64,000 bases of DNA. It comes from Maylandia zebra (taxonomy: Eukaryota; Chordata; Actinopteri; Cichliformes; Cichlidae). Shown here piece after piece: positions 20,440 to 32,334 of the stretch. The stretch covers positions 18,425,786-18,489,785 of the forward strand of contig NC_135176.1 of the NCBI RefSeq assembly GCF_041146795.1, given 5' to 3'. The first letter of the stretch is position 1. Each line of letters starts with the position of its first letter. A model generated the notes under the pieces. The model saw nothing but the letters and a program-made list of their open reading frames with translations. It was not told the origin of the DNA and did no database searches. A program made the position numbers and the translations under genes.

Positions 20440-22316
20440 CACACCACACATTCACTACCAATTCATGGCCGTGTGGCCAGCTGCAGAGATGAAAAAGTTC
20501 AGGGGGTTGAACGGGAGGCCAGTGACAAAGATGGAGCACATCAGGAGGCTCACCGGGAGGCCGACTGAGAGGCCAGTGATGAAGACGGAGCAGATCTGGA
20601 GGCTGACAATGATGGCGAAGATCCTCAGCTCACGGGACCGGAGGCTGACAATGGAGAAGACAGAGACGGAAACTATAAGGTGGCTTGGAAGATGGCCTGC
20701 ACTGTTGTGGCCTGGCAGATGGCCATTGACAGAGACCCTTAGGTGGCTTTGCTGGAGGCTGACATCGATGAGGATGGAGACCCTTGATTGAGCAGGACTG
20801 GGTTTTGGCGAAGCAGGACTTGGCAGTGCATTGGCTACCGACTCGGGTGGAGCCCAGACCTCTGGGTCAGGACTAGGGATGGGTACCAGTATCCGGTGCC
20901 ATTATGACATAAACGGTAGTAACTAGACCGAAAAGCAGCGCACATTTCGATTCTTTGGATTGTTTGGATTCTAGCCAATCATTTTACCTTTCCAAGGATA
21001 GTAGGCGGGCCCAGGTATGTACGTTCTTTTAGAGCAGCAAAACAGATTAAAAATGCCCAAGGCGAAGTGGTCAAAAGTCTGGCTGTACTTCACAGCAAAA
21101 GATGCAAACTCAGCAGCCTGCAACAAGTGCTTTAAGGTGATTCTGTGCAAATGAGGTAACACCTCGAATCTGATGAAACACCTGGCGATGCATAGCGTTT
21201 TTTAAAAGCCGAGAAATGCACTGCATTTGATAGCTTGCTGCAAGACCGAGCACCAGGCACATCTACTGCGGGAGTGGTGCCTGTTATCGGACCCGGAGTT
21301 AGCAACATCGCCCAAGAATCCGAAGAAGAGAGTCCTGGCCCAAGCCCTGCCAGTGTAGCAGAAATGATGACGGATGATAAAGGCAGCAGCAGACGGTCTT
21401 CTCTGGATGAGTAGCTTAATGTTGTTCGTGTGTAATTTATGTTGAGTAGGCTAACCATGTTATTAAATTAATGCATGTAAGGTGAACTAGCAAACATCGT
21501 CATAGTTACATGCGGATGTCTTCTTGTTTGATAGAGTGATACCATATGTGCCCTATAGCTGCAGAAAAGGCTAACTTTATCTTTTTACAAACCCCCCCCC
21601 AGCTAAACATAAGAGGTTTTAGGACAAAGTTTATGTTTTCCATTCTTTAAGCACCGGTTCGAGCACCGTTTAAGCACCGGCACCGTTTCAAAAGTACCGG
21701 TTTGGCACCGGTATCGGATAAAACCTAAACGATACCCATCCCTACTCAGGACCTGGTAATGCAGTGAGCACCGGGCAGAGTGCAGACCTCTGGCTCTGGT
21801 GGAGCAGGACAGTATGGTGTAGAGACCTTTTGTGGAAACAGTACCAATTGTTGTGGAGACTTAGCTGGCTGGGGCAGTGCAGGGGCACAGGGGGCTGCGC
21901 GTGGCACACAGCCTCTTCCAGATGCTTCCCAGATTCGGGCAAACAGGGACCCTAGAGTTTAAATTTGTGAACAGATGATGGGTGTTCCTCAGGCTCAGGC
22001 AGATGGAAACCTGCAGGCTCAGGCGACAGTGTGGAGTCTGCAATAGGCTGGGTCGGCTCAGCTGAGCTCCCAGCTGACACAGAAATCTGAGACGGCTCGG
22101 CTGAGCTCCCAGTAGATGCAGGAAAGGATACCTTCGGTGGTCCAGAGTAATTTAACCTGCCGCAGATGAGGGTTCTTCCAGAAGATGCCAACTGACAGTC
22201 CATGAATGCCCCGAGGTGTGGGCAATGTGCCTCACAAGACTCTAGAAGTGGACCAGATCTCTGTCCCTCCCGGGGTGATTTGAGTCCGCTGAGTTCATGT
22301 TGTGGTCGTGTCGTTC
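20440..22316 (-). other. LTR-linked low-complexity region, split by hAT
   Basis: This noncoding, G-rich, imperfectly repetitive sequence lies directly next to the LTR at 22317-23003 and is interrupted by a hAT element (20874-21744). On the minus strand it is Pro/Ser/Ala-rich, similar in style to the region beside the LTR end at 62973. I infer it is the internal part of an old LTR element. I see no enzyme domain in it. Confidence 0.45.
20874..21744 (+). mobile_element. hAT element with BED finger relic
   Basis: Ends are TAGGGATGGGTACCAGTATC and GATACCCATCCCTA. The flanks GTCAGGAC (20866-20873) and CTCAGGAC (21745-21752) match at 7 of 8 bases. From 21053 a BED-finger reading (SKVWLYFTAKDANSAACNKC) runs into a stop in what should be the linker. 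It is a relative of 52244-53262, with similar body sequence and ends. Confidence 0.85.
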
Positions 22317-23003
22317 TGTCATGGATAGCTGTGTGGCAGGCAGGAGTAGGAGCCGAATGCAAGACTCAAAAATCGAAGGGATAAAGTACAAGAGGCAGCT
22401 TTATTGCTGTACAAAAAACTTGAACGCTACAAACAAGAAAACAAAACCTAAACTAGAAACATGGAATTAAGAAATGAGAACAGAGGACTAGGAGCAGCCA
22501 GGAACATGAGGAGCACAGGGAAACACACAGCAACACGGACAACAAGCAGAGCAAGACAAAGGGCTAAAATAAGCACAGGGTAATGAGAGTATGGGAAACA
22601 GGAGGGAACACAGCTGGAACTAATCAGACATAACAAGACGGGGTCGAAGCAAAGCTGAACATACTAAACAGTGGATGAGAGACTGTCAAAATAAAACAGG
22701 ACGTACGATAACCATGGAGACAAAGATTAAGACATGCAGGCTTGACACTGGGACTGGGGGAGAAACAGACATGGGAACACAACTGATTGGGCCACAGAAA
22801 GGGAACACTGAATGAGAAGACGAGACTTAAACACACAAGGCTGGCAAACATGGAACGTGGAACACAGGGGAGTCATGGAAACAACCTAAAGACCAGAAAG
22901 TGCAAATATATCATAAAACAGAAAACCACAAAGAATATTACTTAAACCAGATTCAAACTGTCTGAATACATAAACACTGGGTCACGGACCCAGGACTGTG
23001 ATA
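22317..23003 (-). repeat. LTR of the gypsy-like family
   Basis: On the + strand it runs from TGTCATGGATAG to CCAGGACTGTGATA, matching the inverted ends of the LTRs at 4946-5531 and 9557-10214. On the minus strand AATAAA lies at 22400-22405, about 85 bp from the end, as in those LTRs. No 5-bp duplication is visible, so it may be one end of a larger element reaching to about 20440. Confidence 0.65.
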
Positions 23004-23858
23004 CCATGAAAGATCTGTAAGGGAACTATATTTGCTTTATTTGCTTTGGACGGCAAACAGGAAGTTCTTTTGTTCTGCTCAGTCAGACCAAGCAGGGGGC
23101 CACACAAGGCATTTGGAATAAGCCAGTGATTTTAGGTAGAATACTATGATGTACGCTTCTATGTGCCTCCAAATGAAGATGTATTTGTATATGTTTCATG
23201 TGAATGGGTTGTCAAGCTTTATAGTTTACAATGAGTTAAAAATCATTAGGTTATTTCTTGTTCAGTTCTCACTTTGACTAAACATGGTGCAGTTTCTGGT
23301 TTCTTTTTTTCTTTGATATAGGACTGTTTGGACCATCTGAACTGTGCATTTGCGAGTGGGACCTAAACAATGCACTAGAAGTTACAGTTTTTCTCAAATG
23401 CTAAAACACATTTCACAAACGTTTCCACCATGTTCCCCTATGTCTAAACACAACACCCTTTTATAAAGCTACATAAACACAACCACACCTTCCCACTGCA
23501 AAACTCAAACTTTCACACCAAAAGAGCAGCTCGAAGCTTTCAAAAATGTAAACACTATACACATCATTAAACACTACAGCAAAACAATTGAAAACACAAT
23601 GCTCAATTTGTGAGAAAGTTCTTTGTTTCATAACTGTGAATGCATATTTTTAGAAACCATACAGTAACGGATCGTCGTAGATCTTTTTGTGAGTTTCATA
23701 TGAAGAGTATAAATCTATAGAAAATCCTGCATGTATGTACCCAATGCAAAAACAGAATCTATTGCACACAACAGCACTCGTGAAAACATGATCAGGGTGT
23801 GAAGTTTTTTTTATTTACGTTATTCACACCACACACACACCACAATCACTGTGTGGCA

Positions 23859-25286
23859 TCATGTCGCTGAGCTGCATCGGGCCACATCGCAGGCTATATT
23901 GTCTCTTGCCAGGCACCGCGGGAAAAACGCCCTGGAATGGCGAATCCATCCTTGGAAGGCCTCCGCTGGGATGTCAACACAGGCCAGCTCCCTTGTCCTT
24001 AGGAGGTTCTCTCTTGTGTATGGTTGTCTGTCATAAACCTTCCATCTCCACGATGAGAAGAACTCCTCTATAGGGTTCAGGAAAGGGGAGTAGGGTGGCA
24101 GACAGACGTTTAAAAAGTGGTCACTGTTGGTGGTGAACCTCTCTGACTTGGTTTGTTCTGTGGAAGCGGACATTGTCCCAAATGATCACATAAATGTGAT
24201 GTGCGGGCCCAGGATGGTGTTGTTGGCAGTCCAGGAGGATGCCTTTTAGCTCCTCTAGGAAGGTAAGGAGACGTTTGATGTTGTAAGACCCAAGGACAGC
24301 ATACCGGTGGACAAGCCCCTCCGAACCCATGGCCGCACAAAGGGTAATATTACCCCCCCATTGGCCAGGGACCTCAGTGATGGCTCTTTGGCCAATGATG
24401 TTATGGCCTCTTTGCCTTCGTTTCTGCAGGTTGAAGCCAGCCTCATCCAGGAAGAGGTACTCATGAGGTCTGGTCATCGCATCCAACTGTAATATCCTCT
24501 GTGAAAATGTGAAAGTGCACAGGTGTTCAGAACAACAGTCAATCAGGTAGCACAGTATTGTCCAGAAGTAATGTAGGCCACTGAGCAACACAGTATGTCC
24601 ACTAACTGCACTGTGACCATGGATGTATACTTACTTGCACATACTCGTAACATAGGTCTTTGTGTCGCGCAGTGTTGCGCTTAAAGGGAACCCTATAGAC
24701 CTGTTTCATCCGCGTCTTTTTGCACCGGAGAACTCGGTCTATTGTGGCCAAGCTGACATCGTCAATGCTCTCAAAGTTGACATTATCGGCAATGACTTTG
24801 TCTCTGATGTCAGGGAGTCTGATGAGGTTGTTCCCACAAACCATATCCACAATGAGGGTTTCTTGTGCTGCTGTAAATATGGCAACCCTCCCACCTCTAT
24901 GTGGCATTCTTTCAACTCTAAAGAAAGAAACATGTGTTGTCAATTGACATGTGTTACAATACAGTCACAACTGATTTGAAACCAATAGACTACTTTCACA
25001 GGTTTGTAAAACTGTTTTGTGACAAAGAAAGCAATCGAGTACAATACCTGTTGTGTTGTCTGAATGCCCTGATAATGGTGGCCACGGTGAACCTACTCAG
25101 GTTTGGACGGACTCTTAGTCCTGCTTCAGCCATTGTCATGCCATGGACAATGACATGGTCAATGACTGTTGCTCGCATCTCGTCCGTAATGATGGTGCGA
25201 GGTTGTCTTGCTCTCCCTCCTGGACCTTCTCCTCTCCCATGTTGGCCTCCTCTTCCTCGTTGGCCTGCTCCTCTTCCTCCTCTCAT
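23859..25286 (-). pseudogene. IS630/Tc1-like transposase, three or more exons, one frameshift
   Basis: On the minus strand, exon 1 (25286 to about 25050) has a Gly/Arg-rich start and a helix-turn-helix (MTMAEAGLRVRPNLSRFTVA) with a GT donor. Exon 2 (about 24918-24638) has a second helix-turn-helix (NNLIRLPDIRDKVIADN). Exon 3 starts near 24505 and holds the catalytic Asp motifs FLDEAGFN and IIWDNVRFH. The frame then shifts by one base near 24150, and the final Glu motif FLNPIEEFF follows about 36 residues after the second Asp. The acceptors are pyrimidine-rich AG. The frameshift makes it a likely pseudogene. Confidence 0.75.
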
Positions 25287-26089
25287 TTGAACTCCTCTTC
25301 CTCATTGAATAGAATAGAATAGAATAGAATTCAACTTTATTGTCATTGCACAAGCACAGGTACAGGGCAACGAAATGCAGTTTGCATCCATCCAGAAGTG
25401 CTTTAGTGATATAGATATTGTTGGGGGAAAACTCTGTAAAAAACCCAGGAGAAATAAAGACACAATGAGACAAGGTTACTTTTTATGCTTTAACGTGAAC
25501 ACGGGTGAGCTGCTGAGAACAACTCACACCATGAACAGAGGCTTGGCACTTTTTATAGGAGAGACAGTGAGAACAGGATAAGAAAATAATAAACAGATAA
25601 AATAAACAACTCCCAGCTCTCGTCAGCAGAGAGCTGGGAGAAAGCTGTGAGAGATAAAACAATCTAAAACAATATGTCCCAAAACAATATGTCTGCTGGG
25701 AAAGTCTAAAAGGATAATTCTAAACTAATCTAACCATAGACAAAGGGCATCTTTGTACATTTAAAAGAAGGTAAAGAAACATAGAATCATTTTTCCTGTA
25801 ACAGATATATTACAATATATATTAGCAATAATATAGATATGTAAGTATATTACAGAAATGGGTCTATTATGGTATGTTATAATGTACATGGTATGAAGTA
25901 TGTTGTGAATATTCTATAACTATACGTATGTACAGGCTGTAGTGAGTACAAGCTATGAACAGGATATAAATATGAAAAACTATACAGAATATGAAATAAA
26001 TAACTTTACAGAAATCTGAGATATACAGTTATACAGAAATGGGAACTATGCAAGTTGTAAACAGTTGTAGGGTGTTAGAGTTTGTATTG

Positions 26090-26413
26090 TTGATTGTTAT
26101 TTATGCTTAGAAATATTTAACCATAGATGCTTAGAGGTGTATAATCAATTGTGTAGTGATAAGTTGTGTGATCTTTAACAGGCTACAGAGGCTTGGTGTG
26201 TATTCCATAAATAGAATGCACACCTACATCCTGGGAGTATGGGAAGAGGTTGCATCTTGTCTTAATTGTTTTATGGTAGGATTAACGTAGCTACGTCTGT
26301 TCTAGTCTAAGTGCTTTTCTGTTTAGATGAACTGCTGGACTTCCTCACCGGGGGGGGGGGGGGGGTCTAGTCTACCCTCTTCCTGACCAAGGATGTTTGA
26401 CCCTTTGATCAGC

Positions 26414-26484
<71 letters not shown>

Positions 26485-26760
26485 ACACACACAAACACAT
26501 CCACCACACACACACATACACACAGGCAAGGTACTCTTTGTTTGTATGTAGATGTCATATGTTAATGAACCTATGCATATTCATGTAACCTCAATAAAAG
26601 GACAGTGGTACGGGAGGACGGACGAGAGCAACTGGGGTCAGACGAAGGAACGGCGTTTGTCCGGTTCTCTCCCGTGCACGAGTAACATGAAGAACTTTGC
26701 CTACTTGTGTCTTGCTTTGCAGTGTAATTGTATTGTCTTTAACGTTCCAGCGGATAGGTA
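26090..26760 (+). mobile_element. possible solo LTR in LINE 3' UTR
   Basis: This part is extra compared with other L2 3' UTRs here. It has an AATAAAAG element at 26592 and a compact GC-richer leader after it. A G-run (26350-26366) and CA repeats (26413-26524) lie within it. No target duplication was found, so the boundaries are only approximate and the LTR call is tentative. Confidence 0.3.
26350..26524. repeat. poly-G run followed by compound CA microsatellite
   Basis: About 17 consecutive G are followed within 50 bp by roughly 100 bp of CA repeats with CCA interruptions. Both are prone to slippage and to non-B DNA. Confidence 0.95.
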
Positions 26761-27001
26761 CAAGCTACAAACCTATCATAGGGTTAAAAATTATCGTATG
26801 TACAGAATGATTATTTACACAGAGCTATACAGTAGTGCAGTTAAGATAAGTGAGGGTGTGGATAATTTCTACAGAGGCTATATAAAGTGCTAGTGGTTGT
26901 GAGTGGTGGTTCAGTCCATGTTATTATTGTGTGTTTGAGGGTACAGTTGTCCATTGTGGGTGTGTGTATGTTCAGTCCATGAGTTTAACGTGGGTCAGAT
27001 G

Positions 27002-28156
27002 TCAGGAGGCAGAGTTCAGGAGTCTGACAGCTGTGGGGAAGAAGCTGTTCCAGTACCTGGTGGTCTTAGTCCGGTGGCTCCTGTAGCGCCTCCCAGAGGG
27101 CAGGAGGGTGAAGAGTCCATGTGATGCGTGACTGGGGTCTCTGATGATTTTCCCAGCCCTTTTCAGACACCGCTTCCTGTAGATGTCTTTTGTGGCAGGA
27201 AGTGGTGCTCCGGCGATGCGCTGGGCAGTTTTCACGACCCTCTGTAACGCCTTCCGGTCCGAGGCAGAGCAGTTCCCGTACCAGACTGTTATACAGTTGG
27301 TCAGGATGCTCTCGATGGTGCAGCGATAGAAGTTCACCAGGATGTCTGAGGACAGGTGATTCTTCCTCAGAGTCCTCAAGAAGAAGAGGCGCTGGTGAGC
27401 CTTCTTGACCAGCTTGGAGCAGTTGGTCGTCCAGGTGAGATCCTCGGAGATGTGGACTCCCAGGAACTTGAAGCTGCTCACATGCTCCACAGCCGTCCCC
27501 TTAATGTGGATGGGTGGATGTGGGTCAGCATTCCTCCTGTAGTCCACAATAAGTTCATTGGTCTTCTCGGTGTTAAGCAGCAGGTTGTTTGTGTCGCACC
27601 ACTCAGCCAGACGATCCACCTCCTCCCTGTAGGCGGCCTCATCGTTGTCACTGATGAGGCCAATCACCGTGGTGTCATCTGCAAACTTAATGATGGTGTT
27701 GGAACCATCAGCAGGTCTGCAGTCGTGGGTGAAGAGGGAGTAGAGGAAAGGGCTCATCACACAGCCTTGTGGTACACCGGTGTTCATTGTGATGGTAGAT
27801 GAGCAGTGGTTATCCAGCCGGACATGTTGGGGGCGGTTGGTCAGGAAGTCCAGTAACCATTTGCAGATGAGGGAACTGATGCCCAGGTCTGTCAGTTTCC
27901 TGATCAGTTGTGAGGGGTGGATTGTATTGAACGCTGAACTGAAGTCTATAAACAGCATTCTGGCGTAGGTATTGTTGTTGTCCAGGTGTGAGAGGACAGA
28001 GTGCCGTGCGATGGAGACTGCATCCTCTGTGCTCCTGTTCTGGCGGTATGCGAATTGGTGGGGGTCCAGGGTGGGGGGGAGACAGGATTTGAAGTGTGCT
28101 AGGACCAGCTGCTCTAAGCACTTAGTGATGATGGGAGTGAGTGCTACTGGCCTGCT
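27002..28156 (-). CDS. L2-like reverse transcriptase, 5'-truncated but open
   Basis: About 385 codons are open on the minus strand from [17 protein letters not shown] through the finger ([11 protein letters not shown]), [15 protein letters not shown], the catalytic [12 protein letters not shown] box and the thumb, to a stop at 27002. The N-terminal endonuclease is missing, so it is not autonomous. No frameshift is seen, so it looks younger than the other L2 copies. The apparent extension to 28240 belongs to the host transposon. Confidence 0.88.
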   Translation of the reverse strand, partial: SRPVALTPIITKCLEQLVLAHFKSCLPPTLDPHQFAYRQNRSTEDAVSIARHSVLSHLDNNNTYARMLFIDFSSAFNTIHPSQLIRKLTDLGISSLICKWLLDFLTNRPQHVRLDNHCSSTITMNTGVPQGCVMSPFLYSLFTHDCRPADGSNTIIKFADDTTVIGLISDNDEAAYREEVDRLAEWCDTNNLLLNTEKTNELIVDYRRNADPHPPIHIKGTAVEHVSSFKFLGVHISEDLTWTTNCSKLVKKAHQRLFFLRTLRKNHLSSDILVNFYRCTIESILTNCITVWYGNCSASDRKALQRVVKTAQRIAGAPLPATKDIYRKRCLKRAGKIIRDPSHASHGLFTLLPSGRRYRSHRTKTTRYWNSFFPTAVRLLNSAS

Positions 28157-28644
28157 TCTCTTCCTACTCTCATTTGAACTCCTCTTCCTCGTTGGCCTGC
28201 TCCTCTTCTTCCAGGACCAGCTCTTCTCCCTCCTCTGCATCGAATTCCTCTTCCCCTGACTCTACCTACATCCATTGTGTTTGTCTGGAATCTTCAGCAT
28301 ACTGTGCACTCTGAACTTGCTTTTATACATGTGGTCACAGCATTAGCAACAGGTGTCTTCAATTTTGAGTCGTTGTGTGTAATGAATGACGCCAGGTGTG
28401 TTCATTGTGTTCAAATATTGCTGTAACACGTATGTAATCCAATTCCACAACACAGTGTGATGGGAAAATCAGCTGTGTTTTTCTGCCCATTTTATTTCGA
28501 ATCTGGCGCGAATCGGTGAACCAGTCCCTGAATCAGTCACGTGGTACGGACTGCCCGCGAGGCCTCGAACGTCACTGCATACGTAATCAAAGCAAGCCTC
28601 GATACGCGCTTCACAAAAACGCCCCCGAGATTACCCGACACACG

Positions 28645-29603
28645 GGTCGTGTCCAAATTCATGGGCTGCATCCTCCTGAGGACCCAGCCTTCATGGTCTA
28701 CGTGGGCCGGGTCCTCAGAAGGTCGGGTACGGCGGGAGTAAACGGCTGTGAAATTGGACGGTCTAGTCTTCTGATTAGCGTCACCGCTGTCTCGGTGGAG
28801 TTTAATAAACTCAGCCGTCTGCTCCTTGCTATCTAAAATATAACAGCACACTGGCGTAAATTCTCGACCGTCTCATACTTCTGTTTAATCAGTTTTCTGT
28901 TTGATGTTTATTCAGCTGTGTAAAAACCAAGGAGGAACCCACCCGGGGGATTAATAAACTTTTATTTTATCTAATCTAATCTAATAACTTTAATCTCAGC
29001 CAAACCGATTTACTCACGAACAAATAAAACACTGAAAAAAGCCAAACAATAACATTTTTAGGTTGTCTAAGTGACTTATATATTATGTTTAACCCGAGTA
29101 GCGAAAGTCCGTGGTGATCTGAAAATGATGTACCGGGAGTTGTGCCGTTCTCGGCGGCCTCAGTGACCCTCGAGCTCCCGACTAGCTATCGAGCTGGTTG
29201 GTAGCAGACGTCTCCGAAAACGTCGAAGCACTTTTGCAAATATGCGATATCTTGATAAACCGAGCAGATATTTGATGTTTACACAGGTACTTTCTCGCCT
29301 GAAAATATGTTAAAGGTTTATTTTGTGACCCAGAAAGATTAGTAAGAGTAATTTTAAAACTTAGTAGTGGCCGCCATTGTTGGAAACTGGAGTTTGGCTG
29401 GGCCGCGCTATGAATTCTGGGATATGGTAGGCCACGAAGGACACACCCGACACATCCTTCAAATTCGGGGAAAAGGAGGACGCATTTGTCGGCTGCATTC
29501 GGAGGAGTCTACGAATTTGGACAGCCTTCGGCGCGTCGCTGTGACGTAATCGGTCTACAAATGCGACCTCAGGAGGATGCAGCCCATGAATTTGGACACG
29601 ACC
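28645..29603. mobile_element. DNA element with terminal inverted repeats, no gene
   Basis: GGTCGTGTCCAAATTCATGG, continuing through GGCTGCATCCTCCTGAGG at the left, is inverted at the right end (29566-29603). No transposase is inside. A related sequence lies in the opposite orientation at 46928-47650. No target duplication is clear, so the superfamily is unassigned. Confidence 0.65.
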
Positions 29604-29977
29604 AATATTCGATGTTTCGACACACAGGACACATCACTAAAGGAAAGATGTGTTTAGATTTATGACAACGGAGGATTGTGTTCTGTGAATTGTGTCTTCA
29701 TGTGACATGTCTAAATGTGTTTAGACAACTGGTCATTTGGTTTAGAGGATTGGCTTTTGTGTTTTAGCATTTGAGAAAAACTGTAATATTGTGTTTTTAA
29801 TCATAACCGTTGTGGGCTTTTTAGCAGTTATATATGAGTTTTTTTTCTGTAAGGAAATTGAGAAACTTTCTGCTATAGTCAGACAAGCTTGACCCTTATT
29901 AAGTTACCCCTATTGCCTAGCCTTTCTGTATTCAGCCTTAATCACCCTGTTACTTCCACAAGGGAACAGATAGCTGC

Positions 29978-29984
29978 TATAAGG
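29978..29984 (+). promoter_or_regulatory. putative OR core promoter TATAAGG
   Basis: GCTATAAGGAACAAAACACA lies 107 bp before the ATG at 30085 and matches the block upstream of the ORs at 12183 and 49443. The sequence after it (CTTCTATTCAGAGGCAGGCT and on) is also conserved and probably 5' UTR. Confidence 0.5.
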
Positions 29985-30084
29985 AACAAAACACAAAGCT
30001 GTTCTCCTTCTATTCAGAGGCAGGCTTCACTAAAGAAAGCTTGGCTGAATTGGAAAAAAAAGAAGACGACAAAAACGTCTTGAA

Positions 30085-31053
30085 ATGGATTTTTTAAACT
30101 CAGCTGCTGAGAAAAACACCACTTTTGTGCAACCAGCAAATTTTATAATAAGTGGATTTGTTGGCATACCTAATATTAGGTATTACTTTGTCTTTCTGTG
30201 TTTCATTTACATTTTTTCAGTGGTGGGAAACACAGCTGTGATGCTTATAATCATTTTTGACCATACATTAAGAAGTCCTAAATATATTGCAGTTTTTAAT
30301 CTTGCATTTACAGACCTGTTAAGTAACTCTGCTTTGGTGCCAAAGGTTCTTGACATTTCTCTGTTTAACCATCATTATATTTCTTACCACAACTGCTTGA
30401 CATTCATGTTTTTCTGCTTCACTTTAATTTCAATGCAAGCTTTTAATCTGGTCGTTCTGTCCTTTGACAGAATCATGGCTATCATGTACCCGTTGCACTA
30501 TCAAATGAGAGCGAGCCACAAAATCATTCTGTCTTTGATTGCTTTTTTCTGGCTTCTTGCTATTGCTCTAACAGGAACTGCAGTTGGCCTTCTCACAAGA
30601 CTATATTTTTGTGAATCTGTGGTTATTAATAGCTATTATTGTGACCATGGCCCTATATATCGGCTTAGCTGCAATGATGTTACCCCTAACAAAACAATTT
30701 CTGCTTGGTCAAGAGCTTTTGTTCTATGGCTTCCTCTGATATTTATCCTGGGAAGTTACTGCTGTATAGGTTATTCTTTGTCAAGAATTTCTACATGTAA
30801 GGAAAGAGTGAAGGCTTTGAAAACCTGTACAGGTCACCTTTCATTAGTGGCAATATATTTCATTCCTATTTTAGTTGTTTATAGTTTTGGGAGTACAATG
30901 CATCCAAATGCAAGGATTGTAAACCTATCTTTAGCCAGTGTCACGCCTCCCATGTTAAACCCAATAATCTATGTCTTTCAAACTGCAGAAATAAAAAAAT
31001 CTTTGAAAAAGTTGTTAAAAGCTAAAATACAAATATCACACAGAGTGCTGTAG
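30085..31053 (+). CDS. odorant receptor, intact
   Basis: A 322-residue intronless seven-transmembrane receptor beginning MDFLNSAAEKNTTF, with an N-glycosylation site at N11 (NTT). It has SFDRIMAI at the DRY position, three loop-2 cysteines (the last in RLSCND), KTCTGHLS before TM6 and NPIIYVFQTAE at the end of TM7. It groups with 12183 and 49443 (shared YYFVFLCFIYIFSVVGNT in TM1). Its upstream region carries the conserved TATAAGG block, and the nearest upstream transposon end is at 29783. Confidence 0.97.
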   Translation: MDFLNSAAEKNTTFVQPANFIISGFVGIPNIRYYFVFLCFIYIFSVVGNTAVMLIIIFDHTLRSPKYIAVFNLAFTDLLSNSALVPKVLDISLFNHHYISYHNCLTFMFFCFTLISMQAFNLVVLSFDRIMAIMYPLHYQMRASHKIILSLIAFFWLLAIALTGTAVGLLTRLYFCESVVINSYYCDHGPIYRLSCNDVTPNKTISAWSRAFVLWLPLIFILGSYCCIGYSLSRISTCKERVKALKTCTGHLSLVAIYFIPILVVYSFGSTMHPNARIVNLSLASVTPPMLNPIIYVFQTAEIKKSLKKLLKAKIQISHRVL

Positions 31054-31587
31054 TTTAATGAAACGCATGTAGCAAAACATTTATAATTCAGTGTGTAATT
31101 TGTAAAATGTAACATATAACCATGACACTAAAAAGGACAACCATTTGAAAATTAAAGTGGGAAATCCTAAAATAAGTAAATTAATATTTTATTTGAATGT
31201 TTCTTAATTGAATTCTGCAGGGGTAATTCCTTCCCTTAACATGTAGAAATTATTGCAACTGTATCCAATGAAAAAAGTAGCAGCAGGACTAACCTTTCTT
31301 CATTATACCTTTCCACAATCAAAAGCTGGCTGCTGTGCATATGAAGTTTGTTTGGGTTTTTTTTTAATGTTTTTCATTAAAGAAATTAAAAGGGAAAAAT
31401 GAATTTTGTTTTTCTAGAAAGAATACTAAAGGCTTGATATTTGGGGCATCTTTCTAATATCAATGCATTATACGTACATCAGGAAAAATTATTTGAGTTT
31501 TATGTTGTGATTTATGAACTTATTGTAATAATCTTGGGTTAAATGTAAGTGTCGCCATTTTAGAACATAATGAACCATTATTTAAAG
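31054..31587. other. OR downstream flank, nothing recognised
   Basis: AT-rich, with no coding signal. A hAT MITE starts at 31588. Confidence 0.6.
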
Positions 31588-31620
31588 CAGACCTTCCCAA
31601 AGTGTGGGGCCCACCCCCTA

Positions 31621-31653
<33 letters not shown>

Positions 31654-32334
31654 GCAGAGCCATTGCGGGGGGGGGGGGGGACAAAACGCTTGGACACTGC
31701 TAGCACGGGGCGCCCACAGAAACGCAAAGCAGGAGATGAAGCATAGCTGAATATGTTTCCAAACCAACTTCATTCTAAGCCAAAGACTAGAAAATATGGT
31801 GAAGCATATCTTCTTTTTGGTTTCACCTGCACAAGTGCCGAGGTAGGTCTCCCCTGCAGAATTGGTTTTCCTTGTGTCGGGAGCACGCGCTGGGCTCTTC
31901 AAATCACAGACAAACAGTATCCTACAGTTGTTTATGTTTTTAAACCCATTTTGCACAGAGAGGCGTTTTTTGAAAAATGAATTAATAGCAATGTTGAATA
32001 TTATTACACATGAAAAAAACCAACTACAGTAAAATAATCACACCGTGACGCCTCTGCCTTTCTAAATGGAGGGACAGTAACTGCGTGTGTGTATATGTAA
32101 GCGTGTAAAACCAGAAGATAGTAAGATTAACAGTAACAGTATTTTGTCTTTATCTCCCATTCTGCAATTTATCTCATGTAAACGTGGCGCACACCGTGAC
32201 GTGAAAAAAGGCACATACCTTTGACGTTGCGTGACACTCTGTATTCCTCGTCCACACATAAACGGAAAAAAATGAGTTTTAAAAAATCTCCATTTTCGGT
32301 GTGGGGCCTAGCAAAAAAAGTTTGGGAACCACTG
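31588..32334 (+). mobile_element. hAT (Charlie-like) MITE
   Basis: The left end CAGACCTTCCCAAAGTGTGG and right end AAAAGTTTGGGAACCACTG are inverted and match the CAGTGGTTCCCAAAC type of terminal repeat. Flanks ATTTAAAG (31580-31587) and GTTTAAAG (32335-32342) match at 7 of 8 bases. No transposase is present. It contains G-runs of 29 and 14 bases (31624-31652, 31667-31680). Confidence 0.85.
31624..31680. repeat. two long poly-G runs
   Basis: Runs of about 29 and 14 G, 14 bp apart, within the hAT MITE. Strong G-quadruplex potential; the lengths may also be uncertain in assembly. Confidence 0.9.

Larger units (their letters stand above)
25303..28156 (-). mobile_element. L2-like LINE with long target duplication
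   Basis: The 3' end (25303-25330) is a GAATA-repeat tail and the 5' end is in the polymerase at about 28156. The flanks carry a near-identical stretch of about 40 bp around CTCATTTGAACTCCTCTTCC (25266-25305 and 28154-28193, about three mismatches), a likely target duplication. The 3' UTR is about 1.7 kb, roughly 1.2 kb longer than in the copies at 10526 and 18437, which suggests a further insertion inside it. Confidence 0.8.
23386..29783 (-). mobile_element. IS630/Tc1-mariner-superfamily element with introns and nested inserts
   Basis: The terminal inverted repeats are CAGTTTTTCTCAAATGCTAAAACACA on the left and the exact complement of its first 25 bases on the right, flanked by TA (23384-23385 and 29784-29785). 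The transposase is on the minus strand at 23859-25286. An L2 (25303-28156) sits just upstream of its start codon and a foldback-type element lies at 28645-29603; together they inflate the element to 6.4 kb. The right end lies about 300 bp upstream of the OR gene at 30085. Confidence 0.85.

Noticed and set aside
26323-26529. Cys/Val repeat protein on the minus strand
   Set aside because: Translation of a CA microsatellite.
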